NCBI RefSeq assembly: GCF_900090265.1
Contig: NZ_LT607752.1
Span: 5,524,001 to 5,588,000, forward strand
Direction: 5' to 3'
Source: Micromonospora rifamycinica
Lineage (GTDB): Bacteria > Actinomycetota > Actinomycetes > Mycobacteriales > Micromonosporaceae
DNA length: 64,000 nt
The translations under genes and the position numbers were made by a program. The notes beneath the pieces were generated by a model. That model ran no database searches, had not been told where the DNA came from, and was given only the letters and a program-made list of their open reading frames with translations. Shown piece by piece: positions 23,622 through 32,696 of the stretch (positions are counted from its first letter, which is position 1; the number at the start of each line of letters is the position of its first letter).

Positions 23622-25449
23622 CGGCGCGGCGACGGCGCAGCACGGCGGTGAGGCGACGCCAGGCGCGGGCCAGCCGACCGCGCCGGCCGGGCCGGGCCGG
23701 CGCGACGAGCAACCGGTGGGCCAGCGCGGTGGTGGTCGGATCCACGGCCGGGGTGGCCAGCGCCAGGTGGGCCAGGGAGACGGCGATCGGCACCGGCCGG
23801 CCCTGCGCGACGGCCGCCACGTCGGCGAGGCGCTCGGCCACCAGCCCGGCCACGTCGGCGCGTACCTCCGGGTCCACCCAGGCGGCGGTGACCAGCGCGA
23901 ACAGCGCCGCCTCGGTGATCCAGTCCTCGACGCCCCAGATCAGTTCGACCAGCACCCGGCGGCGGGTCGAGCTGGCCCACGCCTCGTCGGTGCGGTGGTG
24001 CAGCAGGCCGAGGCAGGCCCAGACCTGCACGCAGCGCACCCAGAGCGACGGATCCTGGCCGGTGAGCACCCGGCCCAGCGCGGTGGGCGGCGCCTCGGGC
24101 GGGTGCACCAGCAGGCCGAGTAGGTCGGTCAGCTCCAGGGTGGCCAGCCCGACCGCCGCGTCGTACGCGGCCGGCGGGTGCGGCCACGCCGGGTGGGCGA
24201 GCTGGCGTACCCGGTCGGCGGCGGCGGTGGACGGGGTCGGCAGGGTGGGTGCGGCGGTGGTGCCGTCGTAGCGCCAGAGCCGGCACTCGGTGGCCCGGCG
24301 CGGCTCCCGCGGATCCGGGTCGGCGACCCCGGTCACCTCGACGTAGAGGCCGGGCACGGCGGCGGTGACGGTCCGCATCGCGCTCGGCGGCTCCAGCGTG
24401 TCGAGGTGGACCGCCGCGTCGGGGAGGCCGTCGGCGGCGAGCGCCCGGCGCAGCGCGTCGACCATGGCGCCGGTGGCCGGGGTGACCTGACCCAGCCAGG
24501 GGCGGCTGCGGCAGGATTCGGCGAGGTCGGTGTGCTCGTGGCTGTCGTCGGGGTGGTCCCGGGTGAAGTCGGCCAGGGCGACCAGGTGGCCGACGTCGCC
24601 GTCGCGCAGGAAACGCAGCCGGTGCGCGGTGTGCACCGCGCAGTCGAAGGTCGGGTCGCGGGCCAGCGCCCGGTCGATCCAGGCGAGGGCCTGGTCGAGC
24701 CGGCCGTGGTCGGCCAGGGTGCCGGCGATGTCCGCGTAGACGGCGAGGTCGTCGGGGTCGTGCCCGACGGCCCGTTCCAGCGCGGCCAGGGCCTCCCGGG
24801 TCCGGCCGGCGCTGCGGTACGCGTACCCGAGCCAGACCTCGCCGAGCTTGGACGGCGCGAGGCGTACCCCCCGGCTGGCCCAGGTGACCGCCAGGGTGAC
24901 CTCGCCGAGCCGCCGGGCCAGCGCGGACGCCGCGCCGAGCAGGAGGGCGTGCCGGGGGTACGCGGCGACCGCGTGCCGGGCGAGGGTGAGGTAGGGCTGT
25001 AGCGGCGCCCGCCCGATCCGGGGTACCGGGTCCGGCGCGGCGGCGCAGACCTGCATCAGGATCCGGGCGCACCGGTCCGGATCGAGCCGGCCGGCGAGGT
25101 CGGGATCGGTCACCCAGGGCACCCCGGCCCAGTCGACGCCGGGCGCGTGACCGGTGGCGGCGACCAGCAGGTCGAGCCCCTCGGCCGGGCGGCCGGCGGC
25201 GGCGAGCAGATGGGCGCGGGCGACCACGGCCCCGACGTGTGCGCGCTGGCCGAGCGGGAAGAGGTCGAGGTCCCCGCCGGAGGCGGCGGCGATCCGGGTG
25301 AGCGTCTCGTGCGTGTCGGGCAGGGTCGGTGCCAGCACCAGCGCGGCGGCGAGGTGGTCGGCGGCGTGGGTCAGGTCGCCCTCGTCGAGGGCGAGCCGGG
25401 CGAGGGCGAGTTCCTCCGCCGCGGTCAGCGCGGGTGGCTCCTCCGACAC
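23617..25449 (-). CDS. Tetratricopeptide-repeat protein
   Basis: A 610-residue soluble protein. TPR-like helical pairs are visible near residues 10-45 (ALARLALDEGDLTHAADHLAAALVLAP) and 200-270 (YAYRSAGRTREALAALERAVGHDPDDLAVYADIAGTLADHGRLDQALAWIDRALARDP). The C-terminal half (about 340-590) has no motif I recognise and ends in a very basic Arg-rich tail. There is no signal peptide. Function unknown; TPR domains usually mediate protein binding. It is a single gene, divergent from the SIS gene. Confidence 0.72.
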   Translation of the reverse strand: MSEEPPALTAAEELALARLALDEGDLTHAADHLAAALVLAPTLPDTHETLTRIAAASGGDLDLFPLGQRAHVGAVVARAHLLAAAGRPAEGLDLLVAATGHAPGVDWAGVPWVTDPDLAGRLDPDRCARILMQVCAAAPDPVPRIGRAPLQPYLTLARHAVAAYPRHALLLGAASALARRLGEVTLAVTWASRGVRLAPSKLGEVWLGYAYRSAGRTREALAALERAVGHDPDDLAVYADIAGTLADHGRLDQALAWIDRALARDPTFDCAVHTAHRLRFLRDGDVGHLVALADFTRDHPDDSHEHTDLAESCRSRPWLGQVTPATGAMVDALRRALAADGLPDAAVHLDTLEPPSAMRTVTAAVPGLYVEVTGVADPDPREPRRATECRLWRYDGTTAAPTLPTPSTAAADRVRQLAHPAWPHPPAAYDAAVGLATLELTDLLGLLVHPPEAPPTALGRVLTGQDPSLWVRCVQVWACLGLLHHRTDEAWASSTRRRVLVELIWGVEDWITEAALFALVTAAWVDPEVRADVAGLVAERLADVAAVAQGRPVPIAVSLAHLALATPAVDPTTTALAHRLLVAPARPGRRGRLARAWRRLTAVLRRRRAA

Positions 25450-25616
25450 GTCGGCCTCTCGCTCGCAGGGGGTTGCCAGGGCTGGGCAAGCGTAGGGGAT
25501 GCCGGCAACATGTGTGGATCTTCTGCGCGTTACTGCTCACATGGATGGTGAGGGCGACTGGATCGTGCAAGAATGAACACGGATTGCGCGTCGATCGCGC
25601 AGCGAGAGGAGTCCCC

Positions 25617-26669
25617 GTGACACAGCCAGGGGCCGGGATGGCCGCCGACATCGACGAGCAGCCCGCCGGTTACGCCCGCCTGCTCTCTGCCGGGCCCGCC
25701 GGGGAGATCGCCCGGGTCGCGGCGGTCGTCGCGCGCCGCCGCCCCCGGCACGTGGTGTTCACCGCCCGGGGCACCTCGGACCACGCCGCCCTCTACGGGG
25801 CCTACCTCACCGAGATCCGGCTCGGACTGCCCGCCGGCCTCGCCTCGCCCAGCGCGGTCACCGTCTACGGCGCCCGCCCCGACCTGTCCGGGGCGCTGGT
25901 GGTCGGGGTCAGCCAGAGCGGCGGCTCACCCGACCTCACCGAGGTGCTGCGTACCGCCCGCGAGGCCGGGGCGCTCACCCTGGCGGTCACCAACGCCCCC
26001 GACTCGCCGCTGGCCCGGGCCGCCGAGCTGAGCGTGGACATCGCCGCCGGGCACGAGCGGGCGGTCGCCGCCACCAAGACGTACACCGCCGAGCTGCTCG
26101 CCCTGCTGCTGCTGGTGGAGGGGATCCGGGCCGGCGACGGTGTGCTGCCGACCGACCAGCGGGCCGCCCTGGAGCGCCTGCCCGAGCTGGCCGGGCGCAC
26201 CCTGGCCGACCCCACCCCGACCCAGCTCGCCCCGCGCTACCGGTTCGCCGGTCAGCTCGTCACCACCGGCCGGGGGTACGCCTACCCGACCGCCCGGGAG
26301 GCGGCGCTGAAGCTGATGGAGACCAGCTACCTGCCGGCGCTCGCCTTCTCCGGCGCCGATCTGCTGCACGGTCCGCTGGCGATGACCGACCCGGACGTCC
26401 CGGTGCTGGCCGTGGTCGGCTCCGGCCCCGGTGGCCGGTCGATGGGCGAGGTGCTGCCCCGGCTCGGCGAGCGGCGGGCCGACGTGGTGGTGGTCGGCTC
26501 GGCCGAGGTCGAGGGGGCCACCCGGATGGCGGTGCCCGAGGTCGACGAGCGGTACGCCCCGCTGCTGGACATCCTGCCCCTGCAGCGCCTCGCGCTGGCC
26601 CTGGCGCTGGCCCGGGGTGAGGACCCGGACGCCCCGCGCGGCCTGAAGAAGGTCACCGCGACGATGTGA
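25617..26669 (+). CDS. SIS-domain sugar-phosphate isomerase-like protein
   Basis: A 350-residue protein with two SIS domains, like the isomerase half of GlmS but without the glutaminase half. Motifs: FTARGTSDHAALYGAYL, VVGVSQSGGSPDLTEVL, AATKTYTAELLALLLL and SGADLLHGPLAM. This AgaS/FrlB-like group acts on phosphosugars such as amino-sugar phosphates; the substrate is unknown. GTG 25617 is preceded by GAGAGGAG. A small dyad CTCAC-N7-GTGAG lies upstream (about 25536-25553). Confidence 0.83.
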   Translation: MTQPGAGMAADIDEQPAGYARLLSAGPAGEIARVAAVVARRRPRHVVFTARGTSDHAALYGAYLTEIRLGLPAGLASPSAVTVYGARPDLSGALVVGVSQSGGSPDLTEVLRTAREAGALTLAVTNAPDSPLARAAELSVDIAAGHERAVAATKTYTAELLALLLLVEGIRAGDGVLPTDQRAALERLPELAGRTLADPTPTQLAPRYRFAGQLVTTGRGYAYPTAREAALKLMETSYLPALAFSGADLLHGPLAMTDPDVPVLAVVGSGPGGRSMGEVLPRLGERRADVVVVGSAEVEGATRMAVPEVDERYAPLLDILPLQRLALALALARGEDPDAPRGLKKVTATM

Positions 26670-26718
26670 CGGGTCGGCCAGCGGGACGGGACACCGGCGG
26701 CCGTGGCACGCTGTGTCC

Positions 26719-28242
26719 GTGTCCACGCTGCGCGACCTCGCCGAGGAGCACACCAAGCTCCGCCCGGCCGACATCGACCACCTGCACCGGATCGCCGGCG
26801 ACTGGCAGTTGCTGTCCGACCTGTCCTTCGCCGACCTGCTGCTGTGGGTGCCGGTGGACGACGACGGCACGTTCCTCTGCGTCGCCCAGGTCCGCCCGAC
26901 GACCGCCCCGACGGCCTACCTGGACGACCAGGTGGGGCGGATCGTGGGCGGGCCGGAGGTGGCCCACCTGGAGGTGGCGTACCGGCAGGGCCGGATCTGG
27001 CGGGAGGGCGACCCGGTCTGGTACGGCGACGTGCCGGCCCGGCACGAGGCGATCCCGGTCCGGCTGCGCACCGCCGAGGGGGAGGCCGGCGAGGTGATCG
27101 CGGTGGTCGGCCGGGACACCAACCTGTCCACCGCCCGCACCCCCAGCCAGCTGGAGCTGAACTACCTCACCACCGCCGACGACCTGGCCCAGATGATCGC
27201 CGACGGCACCTTCCCGCCGCCCCGGCACCCGGGCGAGACGACCTCCGCGCCCCGGGTCGGCGACGGGCTGGTCCGCCTCGACGCGGACGGCAAGGTCACC
27301 TACGCCAGCCCGAACGCGCAGTCGGCGTACCGCCGGTTGGGTTACGCCTCCCACCTGGTGGGCGAGGACCTGGCCAAGCTGCACCGCCGGCTGGCCAGCG
27401 ACCCGCTGGACGGCACCGAGGCGGCCAACGGCATCCTCGCCGCGCTGCGCGGCGAGGGGCCGCCGCGCCGGGAGATCGACGCCCGGGGGGCGACCATGCT
27501 GACCCGGGCACTGCCGCTGATGCCCGCCGGGGTGCCGATCGGCGCGCTGGTCCTGGTCCGCGACATCACCGAGGTACGCCGCCGCGACCGGGCCCTGATC
27601 ACCAAGGACGCCACCATCCGGGAGATCCACCACCGGGTGAAGAACAACCTCCAGACCGTCGCCGCGCTGCTGCGCCTGCAGGCCCGCCGGGTGTCGATGC
27701 CGGAGGCCCGGGTCGCCCTGGAGGAGTCGGTACGCCGGGTCGCCTCCATCGCCCTGGTGCACGAGACGCTCTCCATGTCCAGCGACGAGGCGGTCGAGTT
27801 CGACGGGATCGTCGACCGGGTGGCGAGCGCGGCGACCGAGGTGGCCGCGACCGAGGTGAGCGTCGGGATGCGCCGGACCGGCAGTTTCGGGGTGCTGCCC
27901 GCCGAGATCGCCACCTCGCTGGTGATGGTGCTCAACGAGCTGCTGCTCAACGCGGTCGAGCACGGCTTCCCACCGGTCGAGGAGGGCGGCGAGGCGGCCG
28001 AGCCGGACGTCCGGCCGGAGGTGGTCGTCTCGGCGCACCGGCAGCGCAAGCAGTTGCACGTCTCGGTGACCGACAACGGGCGCGGGCTGCCGGCCGAGTT
28101 CGACGCCGACCGGGGCGGGCGGCTCGGGCTCCAGATCGTCCGGGCGCTGGTCACCGGGGAGCTGCGCGGCAGCATCGAGCTGCGCCCCGGTCCGACCGGC
28201 GGCACCGAGGCGGTGCTGGTGCTCCCGCTGGCCAAGGTCTGA
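26719..28242 (+). CDS. pdtaS: Sensor histidine kinase PdtaS
   Basis: A 507-residue cytosolic kinase of the HisKA_2 class. The N-terminal GAF domain begins STLRDLAEEHTKL and holds DWQLLSDLSFADLLLWVP, close to mycobacterial PdtaS. A PAS domain spans about 180-285, and IREIHHRVKNNLQTVAALLRLQARR (His at about 304-305) is the phosphorylation helix, then an ATPase with NELLLNAVEHG and DNGRGLP. Its known partner, the ANTAR antiterminator PdtaR, is not in the window. GTG 26719 matches the family start; GTG 26713 is also possible. Confidence 0.9.
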   Translation: MSTLRDLAEEHTKLRPADIDHLHRIAGDWQLLSDLSFADLLLWVPVDDDGTFLCVAQVRPTTAPTAYLDDQVGRIVGGPEVAHLEVAYRQGRIWREGDPVWYGDVPARHEAIPVRLRTAEGEAGEVIAVVGRDTNLSTARTPSQLELNYLTTADDLAQMIADGTFPPPRHPGETTSAPRVGDGLVRLDADGKVTYASPNAQSAYRRLGYASHLVGEDLAKLHRRLASDPLDGTEAANGILAALRGEGPPRREIDARGATMLTRALPLMPAGVPIGALVLVRDITEVRRRDRALITKDATIREIHHRVKNNLQTVAALLRLQARRVSMPEARVALEESVRRVASIALVHETLSMSSDEAVEFDGIVDRVASAATEVAATEVSVGMRRTGSFGVLPAEIATSLVMVLNELLLNAVEHGFPPVEEGGEAAEPDVRPEVVVSAHRQRKQLHVSVTDNGRGLPAEFDADRGGRLGLQIVRALVTGELRGSIELRPGPTGGTEAVLVLPLAKV

Positions 28243-28243
28243 G

Positions 28244-28264
28244 CCGGGCCGTCCGACGGCCCGG
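28244..28264 (+). terminator. Terminator hairpin after pdtaS
   Basis: CCGGGCCGT (28244-28252) and ACGGCCCGG (28256-28264) form a perfect 9-bp stem with a 3-base loop, beginning one base after the pdtaS stop codon. Confidence 0.75.
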
Positions 28265-28349
28265 TTGCCTGCCGGTGACGCCGGGATGAATGTGAGTGGA
28301 TTGACGTGTGATCTGCGGTCCGATACGCCTTTCAGGCGATTCGCGGGCA

Positions 28350-28378
28350 TTGACACCTTGCGGCCGACTGAATAGTTT
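28350..28378 (+). promoter_or_regulatory. Sigma-A promoter of the GT2-GH26-GT-C operon
   Basis: TTGACA (28350-28355), exactly 17 bases, TAGTTT (28373-28378): a near-consensus housekeeping promoter in an AT-rich island, about 120 bp before the GT2 start. It is the clearest -35/-10 pair in the window. Confidence 0.75.
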
Positions 28379-28503
28379 TCTAGCTTCACCACCAAGCAGA
28401 CACGGCCAGTTCACCGTGCCCGGCTTCCCTGGACGCGTCCGGCGACATCCCGCTCGCCCTGTCGGGGGAGTGCGTGCGGCCGGCGGACGGGGGAGACGAA
28501 GCG

Positions 28504-30156
28504 ATGACCTCACCACCTGCGGTCGATCCGGCTGCGGTGCTGTCGCCGACCGCGGAGTTCCGGGTTCCGCGCCAGGTCTCGAAGTGGACCCCCCGCAAAC
28601 CCTCCGACGCGACGCACCGGCCCGCGTACGCCCCGGTGCCGCTGCCGCCGACCGACGCCGAGCTGGTCTCGTACCGCAAGCGGCGGCTGGCCGCCCTGAT
28701 GGTGCCGTCGCTGGTCAGCTTCGGCTGCCTGATCACCAGCCAACTGCTCTTCGTCCGGCTCACCCCGTGGCTCTGGCTGCTCGCCCCGCTCCTGTTCTTC
28801 ACCATCGCCTACTACCTCGTCTCGCTGGCGGTCAACCTCTTCACCCCGGGCTTCGACCTGGCCCGCCACCAGGAGCTGGTCCGCACCTGGCGACCGGCCC
28901 GCTACCCGAGCGTCGACGTCTTCCTGCCGGTCTGCGGCGAGCCCGCGCACGTGCTGCGCAACACCTGGGAGCACGTCCGGGCGATGGGCCGCCACTACCG
29001 GGGCGAGGTGACCGTCTACGTGCTCGACGACTCGCCCAACGAGGCGATGGAACGGATGGCGCTCGCCTTCGGCTTCGTCTACCAGCGGCGACCCAACCGG
29101 GGCTGGTTCAAGAAGGCCGGCAACATGCGGTACGCCTTCGAACGCACCATGAGCGACTTCATCCTGGTGCTGGACGCCGACTTCGTCCCCCGTGCGGACA
29201 TGCTCGACCAGATGCTGCCCTGGTTCGACGCCGAGCCGCGGGCGGGCATCGTGCAGTCGCCGCAGTACTTCCGGGTGCACCTGGGGCAGACCTGGGTGGA
29301 GCGCGGGGCCGGCGCGGTGCAGGAGCTGTTCTACCGGTCGGTGCAGGTGTCCCGGCAGGCCCACGACTCGGCGATCTGCGTGGGTAGCTGCGCCGTCTAC
29401 CGCCGCGACGCGCTGTTCTCCATCGGCGGGTCCACCCTCATCGAGCACTCCGAGGACGTGCACACCGGCTTCGACCTGCGGATGAAGGGGTGGAACCTGC
29501 GTTACATCCCGGTGGTGCTGGCTGCCGGGTTGTGCCCGTCGGACGTGGACTCGTTCTTCACCCAGCAGTACCGCTGGTGCGCCGGTTCGATGAGCCTGCT
29601 CGGGTCGCGGAAGTTCTGGTCGACGAAGCTGCGGCTGCGGGCCCGGCTCAGCTACGTCTCCGGGTTCTGCTACTACCTGCACACCGGGCTGTTCACCTTC
29701 GTCGCGCCGGTCATCCCGGTGCTGATGCTGACCGCGTTCGCGCACCGGATCGCGCTCGCCAACTACCTGCTGATCCTGCCCAGCGTGGTCTACAACATGG
29801 TCATCTTCCCGCTCTGGCACCGCAGCCGCTACGGCCTGGAGAGCTGGACGGTCAAGATGATCTACGGCTGGGCGCACGCCTTCGCCATCATCGACATCGT
29901 CCGGGGCCGGCGGATGGGCTGGCAGCCCACCGGCGGCACCGCCAAGAAGAGCAAGACCCGGCGGCTGTGGACCGGCATGACGGTCTGGACCGCCGGCACC
30001 GGGCTGGTCTGGGCCGGCGTCGCCGGCTGGCGGATGCTCGTCGAACCGGAACCGTGGATCTTCGTACCGGCCCTGCTCAGCGCCGTGTTCTACCTGGCCG
30101 TCGTCGGGCAGGCGCTGCTGGTCGACCCGGCACGCGACGTCGAGGTCGTGCGGTGA
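28504..30156 (+). CDS. Family 2 cellulose-synthase-like glycosyltransferase
   Basis: A 550-residue processive-type membrane glycosyltransferase. Two N-terminal membrane segments (about 68-112) precede the GT-A domain with VYVLDDSPNE (Asp175/176), LVLDADFVPRAD (DxD, about 224-226), the catalytic-base region EDVHTGFD (about 317-324) and QQYRW (about 354-358); four or so membrane segments follow. This is the full D, D, D, Q-x2-R-W set of beta-glycan synthases. ATG 28504 has GGGGGAGA upstream. It overlaps the GH26-like gene (GTGA). The N-terminus is paralogous to the partial gene at 1-409. The polymer is unknown. Confidence 0.9.
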   Translation: MTSPPAVDPAAVLSPTAEFRVPRQVSKWTPRKPSDATHRPAYAPVPLPPTDAELVSYRKRRLAALMVPSLVSFGCLITSQLLFVRLTPWLWLLAPLLFFTIAYYLVSLAVNLFTPGFDLARHQELVRTWRPARYPSVDVFLPVCGEPAHVLRNTWEHVRAMGRHYRGEVTVYVLDDSPNEAMERMALAFGFVYQRRPNRGWFKKAGNMRYAFERTMSDFILVLDADFVPRADMLDQMLPWFDAEPRAGIVQSPQYFRVHLGQTWVERGAGAVQELFYRSVQVSRQAHDSAICVGSCAVYRRDALFSIGGSTLIEHSEDVHTGFDLRMKGWNLRYIPVVLAAGLCPSDVDSFFTQQYRWCAGSMSLLGSRKFWSTKLRLRARLSYVSGFCYYLHTGLFTFVAPVIPVLMLTAFAHRIALANYLLILPSVVYNMVIFPLWHRSRYGLESWTVKMIYGWAHAFAIIDIVRGRRMGWQPTGGTAKKSKTRRLWTGMTVWTAGTGLVWAGVAGWRMLVEPEPWIFVPALLSAVFYLAVVGQALLVDPARDVEVVR

Positions 30157-31148
30157 GGACGAAATACTTGGTCACCTTCCTGCTGGTGCTCGCGCTGGCC
30201 TTCACCGAGTTCGCTGTGCTGCGCCGGGTCGACATCACGGTCGCCGGGGCGGTCGGCGGACCGGGCGGGGCCGCCGCCGAGGAGCCGGTCCCGGCGTACG
30301 ACGTCACCGCGCTGAAGGCACCGAAGGGCAGGTACCTCGGCGTCACCGTGGCCGGCGGCGCGGAGATGGAGCTGGTGCGCAAGTTCGCCGCGGAGACCGG
30401 CAAGCCCCCGAACCTGGTGGCGATCTTCGAGAGCTTCGACGACAGGTTCGCCGCCAGCGAGGTCCGTGAGCTGCACAACTACGGCGCGCTGGCGGTGATC
30501 CGCTGGGAGCCGTACGACGTGCCGCTGCGGGACATCGCCGCCGGTAAGCACGACGCGTACGTCAAGGAGTTCGCCGCCGCCGTCCGCACCCTCAACCTGC
30601 CGATCGCCCTCACCTTCGCCCACGAGATGAACGGGCACTGGTACTCCTGGGGGACGAAGCAGACCAGGGCCGCCGAGTACGTCGCCGCCTGGCGGCACCT
30701 GCACGACATCTTCACCCAGCAGGGCGCCACCAACGTGATCTGGACCTGGACCCCGAACGTCGTCAACTACCTGCGCAAGGTCAGCATCAGGGCGCTCTAC
30801 CCCGGGGACGAATACGTCGACTGGGTCGGCATGGACGGCTACTACACCAACCGGGGGCCCAAGACGTTCCAGGACCTCTTCGTCCCGACGATCACCCAGA
30901 TCCGCACCTTCACCCGGCGTCCGCTGCTGATCGTGGAGACCGGGGCCGAACCGAGCAGCCGGCGGCCCGCCCAGATCACCGACCTGCTCACCAACGTGGC
31001 CCGGCGCAAGGACCTGCTGGGGGTGGCGTACTTCAACATCAACGGCTCCGGGAAGTGGAACATCGACCGGGACGACGCGGCGCTGCGCGCGTTCCGCCGC
31101 TCCGCCGCGAAGGACACCTTCGGCTTCGACATCCGGACCGCGAAGTGA
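30153..31148 (+). CDS. Secreted or anchored GH26-type glycoside hydrolase
   Basis: A 331-residue protein with an N-terminal hydrophobic signal/anchor (about 5-24). The body matches beta-mannanase-like family 26: FAHEMNGHWYSWG carries the likely acid/base Glu158, and LLIVETGAEP the likely nucleophile Glu262. VDWVGMDGYY is a further family segment. It overlaps the synthase upstream and the GT-C gene downstream by 4 bases each, so it probably trims or edits the polymer being made, as hydrolases in cellulose and alginate operons do. Confidence 0.82.
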   Translation: MRTKYLVTFLLVLALAFTEFAVLRRVDITVAGAVGGPGGAAAEEPVPAYDVTALKAPKGRYLGVTVAGGAEMELVRKFAAETGKPPNLVAIFESFDDRFAASEVRELHNYGALAVIRWEPYDVPLRDIAAGKHDAYVKEFAAAVRTLNLPIALTFAHEMNGHWYSWGTKQTRAAEYVAAWRHLHDIFTQQGATNVIWTWTPNVVNYLRKVSIRALYPGDEYVDWVGMDGYYTNRGPKTFQDLFVPTITQIRTFTRRPLLIVETGAEPSSRRPAQITDLLTNVARRKDLLGVAYFNINGSGKWNIDRDDAALRAFRRSAAKDTFGFDIRTAK

Positions 31149-32680
31149 CCGCGCCGACGATCCAGTGGACCGGGCGGGCCGACCCGGCGGAGGTCACCGG
31201 CCGGGCCGTGCCGGTGCGGGCCGGGGGCCGGGGCGGCTGGTGGGCGCTGCTGCCGACCGTCGTCGCGCTCGGCCTCGGCTGGTGGCGGCTGGACGCCCGG
31301 GACCTGTGGAACGACGAACTGGTCACCTGGCACGTCACGTCGCTGTCGGTCGAGCAGTTCCGGATGCTGGTCGGCAACATCGACCTGGTGCACGCCGGCT
31401 ACTACCTGGTCATGTCGGCGCTGACCACGGTGACCGGGGACTCGACGACCGCCCTGCGGCTGCCCTCGGTACTCGCGGTCGGGCTCACCGCCGGGCTGGT
31501 CACCCTGATCGGGCGGCGACTCTTCGACACCCCGGTCGGGGTGCTGGCCGGGCTGGTCCTCGCCCTGCTGCCCACCGTCTCCCGGTACGCCCAGGAGGCC
31601 CGGTCGTACGCGCTGGTCACCCTGGCGGCGGTGGCGGCCACCTGGCTCTTCCTGCGCGCGGTGGACCGGCCGACCCGGGGCCGCTGGTGGGCGTACGGCG
31701 TGCTGCTGGTGCTGGTCGGCTGGCTGCACTTCGTCGCGCTGCTGGTGCTGCCCGCGCACCTGTTCCACCTGTGGCGGTCGGTGCGCGGCGAGGAACCGCG
31801 CTGGCGGTGGGCGGCGTCCACCGCGATCGCCGGGCTGTTCGTCCTGCCGGTGCTGATCCTCGGCAGCCGGCAGTCCGGGCAGATCTCCTGGGTGGAGAAC
31901 GACGCCGACGCCGTGCTCCGCTTCCTGGCCAACCTCACCGGCACCACGGCCGTGCTGGCGCTGGTCGCGGCGCTCGCCGTCCTCGCGGTGGCGGTGGCCG
32001 GGGCCGACCGGCGGGCCACGGTGCTGATGCTGCTGGTCTGGGCGGTGCTGCCCCCGGTCGCCGGCTACCTCACCGCCGGCACGCTGCACCTCTTCCTGGC
32101 CCGGTACTTCCTGTTCACCGTCCCGGCGTGGGCGCTGCTCGCCGCGTTCGCGGTCTGCCGCACCGCGCGGCTGGCCACCCGGGAACGGTTGCCGGCGGCC
32201 TGGCTGGCCGGGGCGCTGGTGCTGCTGCCGGTGCTGGCCTGGCAGACCCTGCCGGCCCAGGAGCGGGTGCGGTCCAACGAGGCCGACGGGCAGCCCCGCT
32301 ACCTCGACGCGGTGCGCTACCTGGGGACTCAGGTCGAGCCGGGCGACGGGGTGGCGTACAACGACGGGTTCGGCGGCTCCAGTGACGTGGCCCGCAAGGC
32401 CACCGACTACGGCCTGCGCGACCAGGCGCGTCCCCGGGACGTCTTCGTGGCCGTGCCGGCCCGGCAGACCGGTTGGCTGACCGCCCGCGAGTGCCGGGAA
32501 CCGCTGCCCTGCCTCGGCGACACCCGGCGGATCTGGCTGGTGGAGACCGGGCACCTCGACGACCCGCTGGCCGGTCTGCCGCCGGCCCGGGAGGCGCTGC
32601 TGCGGCAGCGTTTCCTGATCCGGCACGTCGAGCGGTTCGACCGGGTCCGGGTGGTCCTGCTGGAGCGCAAGCCGGCCTGA
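31145..32680 (+). CDS. GT-C fold membrane glycosyltransferase (ArnT/PMT-like)
   Basis: A 511-residue protein with about 11 membrane segments. The catalytic first loop has DLWNDELVTW and later VSRYAQEARSYA, as in the paralogue at 406-1977. The C-terminal outside part (about 395-511) has ECREPLPCLG, RRIWLVETGHLDDPL and a basic end. GTG 31145 overlaps the GH26-like stop. It is the last gene of the GT2-GH26-GT-C operon and probably decorates the same polymer from a polyprenyl-linked sugar. It converges with the next GT-C gene, 16 bp apart. Confidence 0.85.
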   Translation: MTAPTIQWTGRADPAEVTGRAVPVRAGGRGGWWALLPTVVALGLGWWRLDARDLWNDELVTWHVTSLSVEQFRMLVGNIDLVHAGYYLVMSALTTVTGDSTTALRLPSVLAVGLTAGLVTLIGRRLFDTPVGVLAGLVLALLPTVSRYAQEARSYALVTLAAVAATWLFLRAVDRPTRGRWWAYGVLLVLVGWLHFVALLVLPAHLFHLWRSVRGEEPRWRWAASTAIAGLFVLPVLILGSRQSGQISWVENDADAVLRFLANLTGTTAVLALVAALAVLAVAVAGADRRATVLMLLVWAVLPPVAGYLTAGTLHLFLARYFLFTVPAWALLAAFAVCRTARLATRERLPAAWLAGALVLLPVLAWQTLPAQERVRSNEADGQPRYLDAVRYLGTQVEPGDGVAYNDGFGGSSDVARKATDYGLRDQARPRDVFVAVPARQTGWLTARECREPLPCLGDTRRIWLVETGHLDDPLAGLPPAREALLRQRFLIRHVERFDRVRVVLLERKPA

Positions 32681-32696
32681 CCGGTGACCGTGCCGC

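Noticed and set aside
24178..25002. Plus-strand frame inside the TPR gene
   Set aside because: Gly/Val/Arg-rich antisense shadow; the minus-strand frame has TPR helices and correct codon bias.
32440..32640. Possible frameshift at the convergent GT-C ends
   Set aside because: Both GT-C proteins keep the full shared C-terminal motif and their stops are 16 bp apart, so neither is broken.
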